Source: Desulfocurvus sp. (GTDB lineage Bacteria; Desulfobacterota; Desulfovibrionia; Desulfovibrionales; Desulfovibrionaceae). From it: a DNA stretch of 64,000 bases. The notes under the pieces were generated by a model, which saw only the letters and a list, made by a program, of their open reading frames with translations, did no database searches and was not told the origin of the DNA. The translations under genes were made by a program, and so were the position numbers. Shown piece by piece: positions 17,951 to 28,688 of this stretch. Every line of letters begins with the position of its first letter. Positions within the stretch are counted from its first letter, which is position 1. Where the stretch lies: contig JAIMKR010000014.1 of the NCBI GenBank assembly GCA_020692325.1, positions 1 through 64,000 of the forward strand, in the 5' to 3' direction.

Positions 17951-18903
17951 TTGAGACGCGCGCTTTTGTCCCTGCTGTTCGCCAATCCCACCGTGGGCGG
18001 CCAGGCCGTCATTGAGGGCGTCATGATGCGGTCTCGGGACCGCTTGGCCATCGCCGTGCGCAAAAGCGACGGAAACATTCTTGTCGAACTGCGACCGTGG
18101 TTTTCGCTCACCCACGCGCCTATTCTCAAACTGCCGTTCGTGCGCGGATTTCCCGTGCTGCTGGAAACGCTGGTCAACGGCATCAAGGCGCTTAACTTCT
18201 CGGCCGTGCAGAACTCGCAGGGCGGCGAGGACGACGAGGTCGAGCTGACCCCGTGGCACCTGTTCCTGACAATGACCGTGGCGCTGGGCGTGGCGCTGGG
18301 GCTGTTCGTGGTGGTGCCGCACGTGCTCTCCGCCATCATGCAATGGCTTGGGCTGGCCGGCAACATGGCTTCGCTTAGCTTCAACGCCTGGGACGGCTTC
18401 TTCAAAATGCTCGTTTTCGTCGGCTACATCGCCCTCATCGCGGCGGTGCCGGACATCCGCCGTGTGTTTGAATACCACGGCGCGGAGCACAAGGTCATTT
18501 GGAACTTCGAGAGCGGCCGCGGCCTTTCCGTGCCCACCGCGCAGGAGCAAAGCCGTCTGCATCCCCGTTGTGGCACCTCGTTTCTGCTGTTCGTGCTGGC
18601 CGTGAGCATCTTGCTGCACGCGGTGCTCGTGCCGCTCGTCCTCGCCCTTTACCAGCCTCAGGCCTACCTGCTTAAGCATCTGTACATCGTCACGGCCAAG
18701 CTCCTGTTCATGATCCCTGTGAGCTGCCTGGCTTACGAGATCATCCGCTTCGCCGGTAAATTCAACAAAAACGCGCTTTGCCGCATGCTTTGCTGGCCGG
18801 GACTCGCGCTTCAGCTGCTCACCACGAAGGAGCCTGACGACAGCCAGGTCGAGGTGGCCATGGCCGCCCTCAAAGGCGCGGTGAATGAGGAGGCCAGCGC
18901 CTG

Positions 18904-18904
<1 letters not shown>
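17951..18904 (+). CDS. DUF1385 domain membrane protein
   Basis: [53 protein letters not shown] start; upstream of prfA. Confidence 0.87.
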
Positions 18905-19980
<1,076 letters not shown>

Positions 19981-19984
19981 ACGC

Positions 19985-20860
19985 ATGTCCGGCGACCGAA
20001 CGACCGTCGGCGAGGCCGTCGCCAGCGCCGCCGCGCGTCTTGCCGCCTCGGGCGCGGACTCACCGCGTCTGACCGCCGAGCTGTTCGCCGAGCGGGCCTT
20101 CGTGCTTTCACGCGTGCAGCTGTTGACCCATCGCGACGATCTGCCTGGCGAGGCGGCCCTGTCCCGCTTCGCCGAGTTCGTCGAACGTCGCGCCGCCGGT
20201 GAGCCCACTGCCTATATTCTTGGCGAGCGCGAGTTCTTCGCCCTGCCCTTCATCGTCACGCCGGACGTGCTCATCCCCCGACCGGAAACCGAACGCATCG
20301 TCGAGGAGGCCCAACGCCTCTTCGCGCCGGAAACGCCCCTGACCTTCGCCGATTTCGGCACAGGCTCGGGCGCGCTGGCCGTCGCCTTGGCGCACGAGTT
20401 CCCCAACGCGCGCGGTCTCGCCGTGGACATTTCGTCCGGTGCCCTCGCCGTGGCCGACGGCAACGCCCGGCTCAACGGGGTGGCGGCGCGCATCGAGTTC
20501 CGTCTCGCCGACTTCACCCGGCTCGAACTCGCGCCGGCGTCGTTGGACCTCGTGGTGTCCAATCCTCCCTATGTCACCGAAGAGGAATACGTCGGCCTCG
20601 AACGCGAGGTGCGCGACCACGAGCCCAAACTCGCCCTGGTGAGTCCCGACCGTGGGCTGGCCCATCTGCGCGGGCTTTTGCCCGTGGCCGTTCGGGCGTT
20701 GCGGCCGGGCGGCGCGCTGCTGTGCGAGATTGGCAGCGACCAGGGGGAGGCGGCTGTGTCGCTTGCCCGCGCGTTGGAATCCGGTCTGATGGACTCCGCT
20801 ATCCTTCGGGATGACGCCGGATTGGATCGTGTGCTTTTCGCCCGCCGCGCTGGTAACTGA
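19985..20860 (+). CDS. prmC: Release factor glutamine methyltransferase PrmC
   Basis: VLIPRPETERIV, DFGTGSGALAVALA, VVSNPPYVTEEE; directly downstream of prfA. Confidence 0.92.
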   Translation: MSGDRTTVGEAVASAAARLAASGADSPRLTAELFAERAFVLSRVQLLTHRDDLPGEAALSRFAEFVERRAAGEPTAYILGEREFFALPFIVTPDVLIPRPETERIVEEAQRLFAPETPLTFADFGTGSGALAVALAHEFPNARGLAVDISSGALAVADGNARLNGVAARIEFRLADFTRLELAPASLDLVVSNPPYVTEEEYVGLEREVRDHEPKLALVSPDRGLAHLRGLLPVAVRALRPGGALLCEIGSDQGEAAVSLARALESGLMDSAILRDDAGLDRVLFARRAGN

Positions 20861-20977
20861 GCCAAGTTTCAAACTGATTTGTCGCATTCGTGCGACCGTG
20901 TCGCAGAAAAACATCTGATCGAAATCCTGTTTTAATCGTCAATGCTGTGTGAAATCAGTAAGATACAAAAAATTGCG

Positions 20978-20999
20978 AGTTGGCATCTCTCGTGCATAT
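20978..20999 (+). promoter_or_regulatory. Possible sigma54-type promoter for lpxC
   Basis: agTTGGCATctctcgTGCAt, GG-N10-GC spacing, immediately upstream of the SD. Confidence 0.3.
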
Positions 21000-21019
21000 T
21001 GACCCGCGTTGGAGGAATT

Positions 21020-21967
21020 ATGCACCAGACCACCATTCGCAACACGGTACGCTGCACGGGTATCGGCCTGCATAGCGGCAAGCAGGTCGAGATGGTTCTT
21101 CGCCCCGCGCCCGAGGATACGGGCATTCTCTTCGCTCTGCGCAGCGGGTCTGGCACATTCTTCCTGAGCCCCAAACCGCGCCTCGTCGTCGATACCGGGC
21201 TGGCAACCAGCCTTGGCAACGGCCACGACCACCTCGCCATAGTCGAACATCTGCTTGCCTCCGTGCGCGGTTTGGGTATCGACAACATCCGCATCGAGGT
21301 TTCAGGACGCGAGCTGCCCATCATGGATGGCAGCGCCGCCTCCTTCGTCTATCTGCTCAATCAGGCCGGCGTCCGCCGCCAGGCCAAGGCCCGCCGCGTG
21401 CTTGCCATCAAGCGCGACATTTCCTTCGAGCACGAGGGCAAATTCATCAAGGCCACTCCCCACGACGGTTTCGCCGTGGACTTCACCATCAAGTTCGACC
21501 ATCCGCTCATCGGCCGCGAGCAGCTCGCCATGGAGATCACCCCGGACGCCTTCGCCTCCGAGCTGGCCAAGGCCCGCACCTTCGGCTTTCTGCGCGAGGT
21601 CGAGTACCTGCACACCCACGGGTTGGCCCTGGGCGGCAATCTCGACAACGCCGTGGTTCTCGACGAGTTCGGCGTGCTCAACACTGATGGCCTGCGCTTC
21701 CCCGATGAGTTTGTGCGCCACAAGATGCTCGACTTCGTGGGCGATATGGCCATCCTCGGCCTGCCTTTGTACGGCAGCTTCGAAATTTTCGCCTCCGGGC
21801 ACTCGCTGAACAACGCCTTCCTGCGCCATCTGGAGGACCACGCCGACGAGTATCTGGAAGAGCGCGTGCTGCCTCTGCCTGAAGAGGCTCCAGCCGTCGC
21901 TCCCGCCAAGGCCCCGGTCCGTCGTCCCGAGTCCGCCTCTGGTCTGCGTCAGCCTGCCATGGCCTAG
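21020..21967 (+). CDS. lpxC: UDP-3-O-acyl-N-acetylglucosamine deacetylase
   Basis: MHQTTIRNTVRCTGIGLHSGKQVEMVLRPAPEDTGI, VEHLLASVRGLGIDN, GHSLNNAFLRHL. Confidence 0.94.
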   Translation: MHQTTIRNTVRCTGIGLHSGKQVEMVLRPAPEDTGILFALRSGSGTFFLSPKPRLVVDTGLATSLGNGHDHLAIVEHLLASVRGLGIDNIRIEVSGRELPIMDGSAASFVYLLNQAGVRRQAKARRVLAIKRDISFEHEGKFIKATPHDGFAVDFTIKFDHPLIGREQLAMEITPDAFASELAKARTFGFLREVEYLHTHGLALGGNLDNAVVLDEFGVLNTDGLRFPDEFVRHKMLDFVGDMAILGLPLYGSFEIFASGHSLNNAFLRHLEDHADEYLEERVLPLPEEAPAVAPAKAPVRRPESASGLRQPAMA

Positions 21968-21991
21968 GCTCATTTCTGAAAGAATCGAACG

Positions 21992-22017
21992 AAAGCGCCT
22001 TTCGGGGCGCTTTTTTT
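21992..22017 (+). terminator. Terminator after lpxC
   Basis: aaagcgcc tttcgg ggcgctttttt. Confidence 0.85.
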
Positions 22018-22145
22018 ATGTCTGAATTCCGGGGAGGCGGCGAAAGCCTCCCCCGGAGGGGGATTCCTCTCCGAGGTTTTGTGATGCCTTTGGATGGGGG
22101 ATGCTTTGGAAATTGGCGTGCGTTTGGAGCGTCGGGGGCGGGTGG

Positions 22146-22991
22146 TTAGACGCGGGTGTTCAGTCCGCCGGCAGTCCAGGTCGTCGCTTCGGTGAAGAGT
22201 TCGCCGAGCGCGCCGCCGAAGGGGGAGGGGCGCAAGCGCATGGGGCCGAGCACTGTCGGTTCGTGTCGCAGCCGTTCGCGCGCCAGGGCGGCGAGTTCGA
22301 CGAGCAGGGGACTTGCGGACTCCGGTCGCTGCGCGGAGATGAGCAGCCGCTTTTGCGTCTCGGACAACCGGGCCTCGATTTCTCCGCACATGGGCGAAGT
22401 TGCGCTGAGAATCGTCTCCGCACCGCTGGATCGCGCCAGCGATTCCATACGCCGCAGCTCCGGCAACAGCCAGGGCGTGTACTGCGCCACCGTCCCGCGT
22501 GGGGCGACGACAGCGTTGACGCGCGCCAAGCGTTCACTCGTCTCGTCGAATTGCCGGGCCGCCTCGGCGTCCGCCGCCAGGGCGCTGACGAACGCGTCGC
22601 GTCGTGGCGCGGACTGCGGGGGCAATGAACGCGGGAGTGTCAAAATTCCGGCATGTTGGGTTTCGAAGACCTCGCGCGCCGCGCGAAAGCGTTGCACGAG
22701 GCCGGGCAGATCCTCGGCGTCGAAACCTCCGGGCAGCGTCCGCAGCATGATCTCCGGCGTTAGCGCGCGCACGATGAACAGCAGCTCGTCACCGGGCGCG
22801 GCCTGGACTTCGAGTCTGGCGAGCAGCTCCTCGCCGCCCACCTGAACCCAGTACAGGCCGTTGGCCTCGCGCCGCAGGATGCGGCCCTTGACGCGCTGCC
22901 CCACGCTGTGCCGCGCACGGAAGGCCGCGGCGCGATCGCGTCCTCCGTCCGGTCGTTGGTCGAAGCCCGCGCCGTAGCCGCTGATGCGCAT
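22146..22991 (-). CDS. Hypothetical protein with a FliK-type beta-rich segment
   Basis: VGQRVKGRILRREANGLYWVQVGGEELLARLEVQAAPGDELLFIVRALTPEIMLRTL resembles linker/N-terminal segments of FliK-family proteins; lies by the flagellar cluster. Confidence 0.55.
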   Translation of the reverse strand: MRISGYGAGFDQRPDGGRDRAAAFRARHSVGQRVKGRILRREANGLYWVQVGGEELLARLEVQAAPGDELLFIVRALTPEIMLRTLPGGFDAEDLPGLVQRFRAAREVFETQHAGILTLPRSLPPQSAPRRDAFVSALAADAEAARQFDETSERLARVNAVVAPRGTVAQYTPWLLPELRRMESLARSSGAETILSATSPMCGEIEARLSETQKRLLISAQRPESASPLLVELAALARERLRHEPTVLGPMRLRPSPFGGALGELFTEATTWTAGGLNTRV

Positions 22992-23006
22992 GGCCGTTCT
23001 CCTGGG

Positions 23007-23426
23007 CTACAGGCCCGACTGGTCGATGATGAGTTCCACCTCGTCGGCGGCGATGCCGGTGGCCTTGGCGAGCTCCTTGATGCTCTTGCCCTGCCTGTGG
23101 CCGGTGATGACGATTTGACGCAGGAATTGAGGGGAGCGGGCGTATTCGTCGGCCTGCTTGAGCAGTTTGTTCAGGACGATGACACGCTCGCCGATTTCGC
23201 TGTCGAGGCGGGTGAGTTCCTCCTGCCGCTGGCCGAAGTTGTCCACGAGGTCCTGCTCAAGCTGGGCGTTGGCGCGCAGTTTGACGAGGAATTCCTCCTG
23301 CTTGGTCTGCATGCGGGCGATGAGCGCCTCGGACTTGCGCAGACGCAGGTAGAAGGCGATGACCACGAGGAGCAGCAATAGCTCCGCCGCGGTGAGGGCG
23401 AGAAGCAAGAAGGCGGATATCTGCAT
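23007..23426 (-). CDS. Membrane-anchored coiled-coil protein with C-terminal HTH-like segment (DUF2802-like)
   Basis: N-terminal TM, coiled coil, C-terminal HRQGKSIKELAKATGIAADEVELIIDQSGL. Confidence 0.6.
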   Translation of the reverse strand: MQISAFLLLALTAAELLLLLVVIAFYLRLRKSEALIARMQTKQEEFLVKLRANAQLEQDLVDNFGQRQEELTRLDSEIGERVIVLNKLLKQADEYARSPQFLRQIVITGHRQGKSIKELAKATGIAADEVELIIDQSGL

Positions 23427-23576
23427 GATGGCACCTGGTTGATGAGCGGCCGGCGGCGGGACGAGCCGTGGCCGCTGCGGGGCAAAATGCCCCGTTTCGC
23501 GCGGAAAGGCAATGCCCTCGCCGGGACGGGCGGATCGGATTAGTCGCCGATGCCGCCCGTCACCGTGGCGCGAGCG

Positions 23577-24134
23577 CTATTTGACCCCGCCGAAGGACTG
23601 GGCGAACAGGGCCTCGATGGCCGAACGGCCGTTGTCCTCCAGAAAACGGGTGCCTGTTCCGGTGAAGTGCTGCTTGGTGATGGTGGGCGTGCCCACGGAA
23701 TGCCAAGCGTTGTCCTCCCAGACGAACCAGCTGTTTTTCACCTGATCGAAGACGTACAGGGGCTTGTTGCAGATTTTGGCGAACTCCGCGCCCCAGCCCG
23801 TGCCGCCGTTGACTGTGCCGTTGTCCAGAATGGCGCCGACGACGAAGACCTCGAGTCCGGCGTCCACCTGATACATAATGGTGCGCAGGACCATGCGGAT
23901 GAGCGGGCCGTTGCTGAAGTTGCGGTCGAGCAGTCTGGAAACGTAGGTCAGACTCACGTCCTTGCGCATGAGTTCCTCCTGCGTCAGCATTCGCAGGCCG
24001 CGGTTGCGCTCGATTTTGTGCCCCTCGAAGGAAAAATTGACTTCCTGGACGCCGAATCGCTCGGCCTGTTTGCCGAATTCCGCCTCCGCGCCCTGGGCGC
24101 CGCCGCTGAACAGGGTGAACTCGTGTGCAGACAT
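23577..24134 (-). CDS. SLOG/LOG-like Rossmannoid domain protein
   Basis: FTLFSGGAQGAEAEFGKQAERFGV and NGGTGWGAEFAKICNKPLYVFDQVKNSWF, pattern of YpsA/SLOG-type nucleotide-binding folds. Confidence 0.55.
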   Translation of the reverse strand: MSAHEFTLFSGGAQGAEAEFGKQAERFGVQEVNFSFEGHKIERNRGLRMLTQEELMRKDVSLTYVSRLLDRNFSNGPLIRMVLRTIMYQVDAGLEVFVVGAILDNGTVNGGTGWGAEFAKICNKPLYVFDQVKNSWFVWEDNAWHSVGTPTITKQHFTGTGTRFLEDNGRSAIEALFAQSFGGVK

Positions 24135-24305
24135 ACGCTCTCCTTGTGGTGTGGTTTCATCGGCGAAAGACGCTACCCGTTTCTTCCATGCATTATGCAC
24201 ATTCCGGGGGCGGGAGGCAATGCCGCAACGCCTTGCGCGGTGTCATTGCCTTCCATGGGGGGGCTGGGTTAGCGTTTTCCTGTGACCCGAACGGAGGGCG
24301 TGCGC

Positions 24306-24512
24306 ATGGCCGGCTGGCTGTACATCCTGATCGCGTTGGGCGTTGGCGTGGGGCTGGCGCTGTATGTGGATCGGTTGAAGTCCCGTCCGGGCAGTGGGGT
24401 GGGCGAGACGCCCCGGATGGGCGAGCGCTCCAGATGGCTGCACTTCTGGTATACCGGACGTTTTCCCGATGGGGAGGGAACGCCGCCGGATGATCGGGAT
24501 GAAAGGAAATGA
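24306..24512 (+). CDS. Small membrane protein
   Basis: MAGWLYILIALGVGVGLALYVDRLKSRPG..., single TM, 68 aa. Confidence 0.4.
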   Translation: MAGWLYILIALGVGVGLALYVDRLKSRPGSGVGETPRMGERSRWLHFWYTGRFPDGEGTPPDDRDERK

Positions 24513-24519
24513 AACGAGG

Positions 24520-24861
24520 CTAGATTTTGACGTTGATGATGTTGCCGGTCCAGGGTGAGGCGTTGGATGACTGCGTGGCGGAGGCATCCTCCTCGTCGGC
24601 CGTGCGAGCGCGTCTGGCGGCCGCCTGGCGCTGCGACTGCGCATCCTCGTGGTTGCCGCCGGAGTCCCGCCCCATGGCTTCCGTGCCTTCCTGCTTGTCC
24701 ACTTCCTGGACGTTCTGCTCTTCCTTGCGCTGCTGATTGGCCACAACTTCGCCGAAAAGCGCCTGAGCCGCCTCGGGCGGGACGTACTGCGGCCCCAACA
24801 TCTGCTGCACGTTGGGCAGCTGCGAGATGAGGATCGGCAGATCGAGCGGGTTGGAGGCCAT
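24520..24861 (-). CDS. Hypothetical protein of the flagellar cluster
   Basis: Directly downstream of fliL on the same strand. Confidence 0.6.
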   Translation of the reverse strand: MASNPLDLPILISQLPNVQQMLGPQYVPPEAAQALFGEVVANQQRKEEQNVQEVDKQEGTEAMGRDSGGNHEDAQSQRQAAARRARTADEEDASATQSSNASPWTGNIINVKI

Positions 24862-24862
24862 T

Positions 24863-25555
24863 TTATTTCACCACATACTCCTCGAACATCAGGTGATCGA
24901 ACTTGCCGTCGGCCACGTACTGGTTGATGACGAGCAGAAGTTCGCTTTTCAAGCGCTCCGCATTTTGCTCATCGGACAGAAACTGCACATCCTTATTCTT
25001 AAGATAATAGAATATCGCATTGCGTATGGGAAGCAGTTTCTGCTGGTACTCGGTAACCGCCCCCTGGTTGGTGGTGGTGAGCAGGATGCGCACGATGAGG
25101 AAGCGGATTTCGTCGCCCTGTTTCTGCTCAACCCAGAAGGGGTCGAGGTGGACCTGCAACTCCGGGGGGATGGGGGCCGGCGCGGTGGCGTTCGCGGCCG
25201 TTTGGCTCTTGGCCTGCGGAGTTGGCGCGTGGGCCGCTTTGCCCGTGAAAAACAGGAACTTGACCGCAATCACCGCTCCAATGAGCAGCAGCACTGCGGC
25301 CGCGATGATGACGAGCTTCTTCTTGTTGGCGAAAGGAGAGGACTTCGCCTCGGATTCGAGGGCCGGCGAAGGTTCGGCGAGGGACTGAGGCTCCGGTTGG
25401 ACCTCTTCCTCTTCCTCTTCGAGGAACGGTGCGTCCTCAAGGTCCAGCTCGACCTTCTGCGTGCCACGAGAAACCTCGCTCGTGTCGATCTGGATTTCCG
25501 ACTTGTCCGCGGCATTTGCGGCGGTGGCCCGGGTATCCTCCGTCTTGTCGGCCAT
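24863..25555 (-). CDS. fliL: FliL-like flagellar basal body-associated protein
   Basis: Single TM, then periplasmic PPELQVHLDPFWVEQKQGDEIRFLIVRILLTTT...ELLLVINQYV; next to cheY/fliA. Confidence 0.72.
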   Translation of the reverse strand: MADKTEDTRATAANAADKSEIQIDTSEVSRGTQKVELDLEDAPFLEEEEEEVQPEPQSLAEPSPALESEAKSSPFANKKKLVIIAAAVLLLIGAVIAVKFLFFTGKAAHAPTPQAKSQTAANATAPAPIPPELQVHLDPFWVEQKQGDEIRFLIVRILLTTTNQGAVTEYQQKLLPIRNAIFYYLKNKDVQFLSDEQNAERLKSELLLVINQYVADGKFDHLMFEEYVVK

Positions 25556-25587
25556 GATCGAAACGCCCCCGGCGCGGGGCCCGGGCG

Positions 25588-25971
25588 CTAGGCGCTGAAG
25601 ATCTTATCGATCTTCTGGGCCAACGTCTCGGGCGTGAACGGTTTGACGATGTAGTTGGAAACCTTGGCCTGAACGGCCTCGATGATGTTCTCCTGCTGCG
25701 CTTCAGCCGTCACCATGAGGAAGGGCGTGGTGGCGTATTCCTCACTGCCGCGAACCTTGCGCAGCAGTTCGATTCCCGTCATCTGCGGCATGTTCCAGTC
25801 GGAAATGATGAAATCGATATTGTCGCGGTTGAGCGTCTCCCAGGCGGTGGTGCCATCGTCGGATTCGACGACGTTGTTGTACCCGAGCTGCCGGAGGATG
25901 TTTTTGATGATCTTGCGCATGGTGGAGAAGTCGTCGACAACGAGAATGCGCATGTTCTTGTCAGCGGGCAT
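25588..25971 (-). CDS. cheY: Chemotaxis response regulator CheY
   Basis: MRILVVDDFSTMRKIIKNILRQLGYNNVVES...DFIISDWNMPQMTGIELL...VTAEAQQENIIEAVQAKVSNYIVKPFT. Confidence 0.94.
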   Translation of the reverse strand: MPADKNMRILVVDDFSTMRKIIKNILRQLGYNNVVESDDGTTAWETLNRDNIDFIISDWNMPQMTGIELLRKVRGSEEYATTPFLMVTAEAQQENIIEAVQAKVSNYIVKPFTPETLAQKIDKIFSA

Positions 25972-25984
25972 GATATGTCTCCTC

Positions 25985-26776
25985 TCAGCCTTCGTGTTCG
26001 TAGCGCTTGCGGAAGCTGTCGCGCAGCTTCGCCACAGCCTGGGAGTGCAGTTGGGAAACACGGCCTTCAGTGATGTCCATAACCTGGGCCGTTTCCTTCA
26101 TATTCAACTCTTCACCGTAATACAAAGAAATGACAAGTTTCTCACGCGGCGTCAATTCTTCTATGAGGCCCGCAATCTTGTCAACCATTTCCTGAAAAGC
26201 CGTTGATTGGTAGGGCTCGTTTTCCGAGAGCGATTCGCTGGTGCCAACGAAATTCTCCTGAAAGGCGTCGATGCTGACGCACACCTGGTTTTGCAGCGCC
26301 TCCAGGCCGTTCTGCACTTCACGCTGGCTCAACCCCGTCTTGGTGGCCAGTTGCTCCTGTGTGGCGGTGGCGCCGGTCTCGTGTTCGATCTGCCGCATGG
26401 CCTCGTCGATCATTTTGACCTTTTGGCGCATTCCACGCGAAAACCAGTCCATGCGCCGCAGCTCATCGAGCATGGCGCCCTTGATGCGGTTCTCGGAGTA
26501 CGTGTCGAACTTGATGCCGAGCTCCGGGCGGAACTTTCCCAGCGCGTCGAGCAGCCCCATGCTGCCGGCGCTGATGAGTTCATTCAGCTCCACGCTCTGC
26601 GGCAGCTTGTTCTTCATGCGCAGGGCGAGGATACGAATCTTCGGCGCGTAGTGGCGGACGATCTGCTCCTGGTCCCGGGGGGGGAAGTGCGACCAGGCGC
26701 GTTTTCCTGCCTCCAGCTCACGCCACGGATTGTTCCTGGAAGAGGAGCTTTTTCCAGAAGAACTTAATGTTTCCAT
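25985..26776 (-). CDS. fliA: RNA polymerase sigma factor FliA (sigma28)
   Basis: RIKGAMLDELRRMDWFSRGMRQK, LTPREKLVISLYYGEELNMKETAQVMDITEGRVSQLHSQAV. Confidence 0.92.
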   Translation of the reverse strand: METLSSSGKSSSSRNNPWRELEAGKRAWSHFPPRDQEQIVRHYAPKIRILALRMKNKLPQSVELNELISAGSMGLLDALGKFRPELGIKFDTYSENRIKGAMLDELRRMDWFSRGMRQKVKMIDEAMRQIEHETGATATQEQLATKTGLSQREVQNGLEALQNQVCVSIDAFQENFVGTSESLSENEPYQSTAFQEMVDKIAGLIEELTPREKLVISLYYGEELNMKETAQVMDITEGRVSQLHSQAVAKLRDSFRKRYEHEG

Positions 26777-27548
26777 CCGCTTTCGCCGTGACTTTCCAGG
26801 TGGTTATTCTTTCCGCCGCGCGGGTTATGGCCAGGCTCGCCGGGCAGCCGGGGGCCATTTGCGTGAAGGGCGTCTGATTGATGACGGCCTTGCGCACCAT
26901 GGGATCCATGGGGATGAACCCGACGAGGTCCAGGGACACTCCCGAGAGAAAATGATCGCAGGCCTTGTAGAGCTTGACGAAGATCTCCTTGGCCGTTTTC
27001 TCGTCCTTGGCCATGTTCACTAGCACGCGGAACCGGTCCACGCCATGGTTGAGCTTGAGCACCTTGATGAGCGCGTAGGCGTCGGTGAGGGAGGTGGGCT
27101 CCGTCGTGAGCACCACCACGCGCTCCTGTGCGGCGATGTTGAAATACAGCACATTATCGTTGATGCCGGCACCCGTGTCCACGATCAGGTGGTCGATGTC
27201 CGTCTCCAAATAGTCCATGGATTCGAGCAGGTCCAGCTTTTGGCCGGTGGAGAGGTTGACCATGTCGCTCACGCCGGAGGCGGCGGGCAGGATGCGGAAG
27301 CCGTAGGGCGTGTCGAACAGGATTTTCTCCAGCGTCATGCCTTCGTGGAACAGATGGAAAAGGTTCAGCTTGGGCGCGAGGCCGAGCAGAACGTCGACGT
27401 TGGCCAATCCGAGGTCGGCGTCGAGAATGACCACCCGCTTGCCCATCTTGGTGAGCGCGCAGGCCAAGTTGACCGAAATGTTCGTTTTGCCCACGCCGCC
27501 TTTTCCGGAGGTGACGGAGAAGACCAGTGGGAGTGTCGTCGCAGTCAT
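26718..27548 (-). CDS. flhG: MinD/ParA-type ATPase FlhG
   Basis: VFSVTSGKGGVGKTNISVNLACALTKMGKRVVILDADLGLANVDVLLGL; between flhF and fliA. Confidence 0.93.
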   Translation of the reverse strand: MTATTLPLVFSVTSGKGGVGKTNISVNLACALTKMGKRVVILDADLGLANVDVLLGLAPKLNLFHLFHEGMTLEKILFDTPYGFRILPAASGVSDMVNLSTGQKLDLLESMDYLETDIDHLIVDTGAGINDNVLYFNIAAQERVVVLTTEPTSLTDAYALIKVLKLNHGVDRFRVLVNMAKDEKTAKEIFVKLYKACDHFLSGVSLDLVGFIPMDPMVRKAVINQTPFTQMAPGCPASLAITRAAERITTWKVTAKADGNIKFFWKKLLFQEQSVA

Positions 27549-27559
27549 TTCGCTTGTCC

Positions 27560-28684
27560 TTACGCGGCCGCCTGTCCGGTTGTCTGGCCCGGCAGCGCGT
27601 GCTTGAAGATCAGCCGCCACAACAAGTCGCTCGAGGCCGGCGCGATGCTGTTTTTCAGCCCCGGTCCGAAAGAGAGGGCGGACACGGGCAGTTCCGTCAT
27701 GCGCGCCATGTTGAGCAACGCTCCGAAACTACAGGCTTCGTCCAGTTTCGTCCAGATGAGACTTTGCAGTTGGGGGCAAAGGTAGCGTTTGGCTATTTGC
27801 GCGTACTGACTGGCGGCGTAATAGGGCGCCAGAACGAGGTGCGCGGCCATGTCGTCGCTGTCGGCCAGTCCCAGACCGGCCAGCTGCTCGGCCAGCGTGG
27901 TGGAGCCGGTGAGTCCCGGAAGGTCCACGAAGATCATGTCGAACTTCGCGGCCTCCTTGAAAATTGCCTCCATCTCCTCCGTGTTGCCGGCCTCGCGGTA
28001 GGCCAGGGCGGAGAGATCGGCGTAGTGGCGCAGCACCAGCCGGCCCTTGCCCTGCCCCTGGTCGGCTGCGACGACACAGATGCGCGCCCTGGTCTTGGCC
28101 TGCTTCTCGCGCAGGGCCAGCCGGATGAGGGAGAGCGTCTTGCCCACGCCATGGGGCCCGGCGAAGACCTGGAATTTTTGATGCCACTTTTTTGACTCGA
28201 AGCCGTAACACGGGGCCACGGACTCCAGCACGGGCAGGATGGGCCGGTCGGGATCGGCCTTGAGCGCCAGGTAGACGTTGAGCAGGACCTGCGTGTCGAC
28301 CTCCTCGCGCTCCAGATACCGTATGGCCACGCGCTGGCGGGGGGCCAGCTCCTCCATGTTCAGCTGCGGCTTCACCAGGGCCATTATCTGGTCCTTGATC
28401 TGCCGCCACTCGTAGGCCCAGTCGGTGGGAGCGGCCTCGCCGCCGGGCACGATGCCGGGCATGATGAGCGAGGCGTCGCGCGCGGGCATGATGGGCGTGG
28501 TCGCCGCACCCGGCGTCGCGGGGGCCGCGCTGCGCGGGTCTACGGCCGCGGTTATCTCGCAGCCCTTGCCGGCGCTGGTGCGCACGGTCTTGGTGCCCAG
28601 GATGATTGCCTCGTCGCCCAGCTCGGCCTTGACCTTGGCCAGGGCGGCCTGCATGTCCGTTCCCCTGAATGTTTTTACGTGCAT
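27560..28684 (-). CDS. flhF: Flagellar biosynthesis SRP-type GTPase FlhF
   Basis: MHVKTFRGTDMQAALAKVKAELGDEAIILGTKTV; FAGPHGVGKTLSLIRLAL; WTKLDEACSFGALLN. Confidence 0.88.
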   Translation of the reverse strand: MHVKTFRGTDMQAALAKVKAELGDEAIILGTKTVRTSAGKGCEITAAVDPRSAAPATPGAATTPIMPARDASLIMPGIVPGGEAAPTDWAYEWRQIKDQIMALVKPQLNMEELAPRQRVAIRYLEREEVDTQVLLNVYLALKADPDRPILPVLESVAPCYGFESKKWHQKFQVFAGPHGVGKTLSLIRLALREKQAKTRARICVVAADQGQGKGRLVLRHYADLSALAYREAGNTEEMEAIFKEAAKFDMIFVDLPGLTGSTTLAEQLAGLGLADSDDMAAHLVLAPYYAASQYAQIAKRYLCPQLQSLIWTKLDEACSFGALLNMARMTELPVSALSFGPGLKNSIAPASSDLLWRLIFKHALPGQTTGQAAA

Positions 28685-28688
28685 GGCG

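Noticed and set aside
22030-22085. GC-rich hairpins after the lpxC terminator (ggggaggcggcgaaagcctcccc...)
   Set aside because: No T-run or recurrence visible in the window; too little evidence for a REP family or sRNA call.
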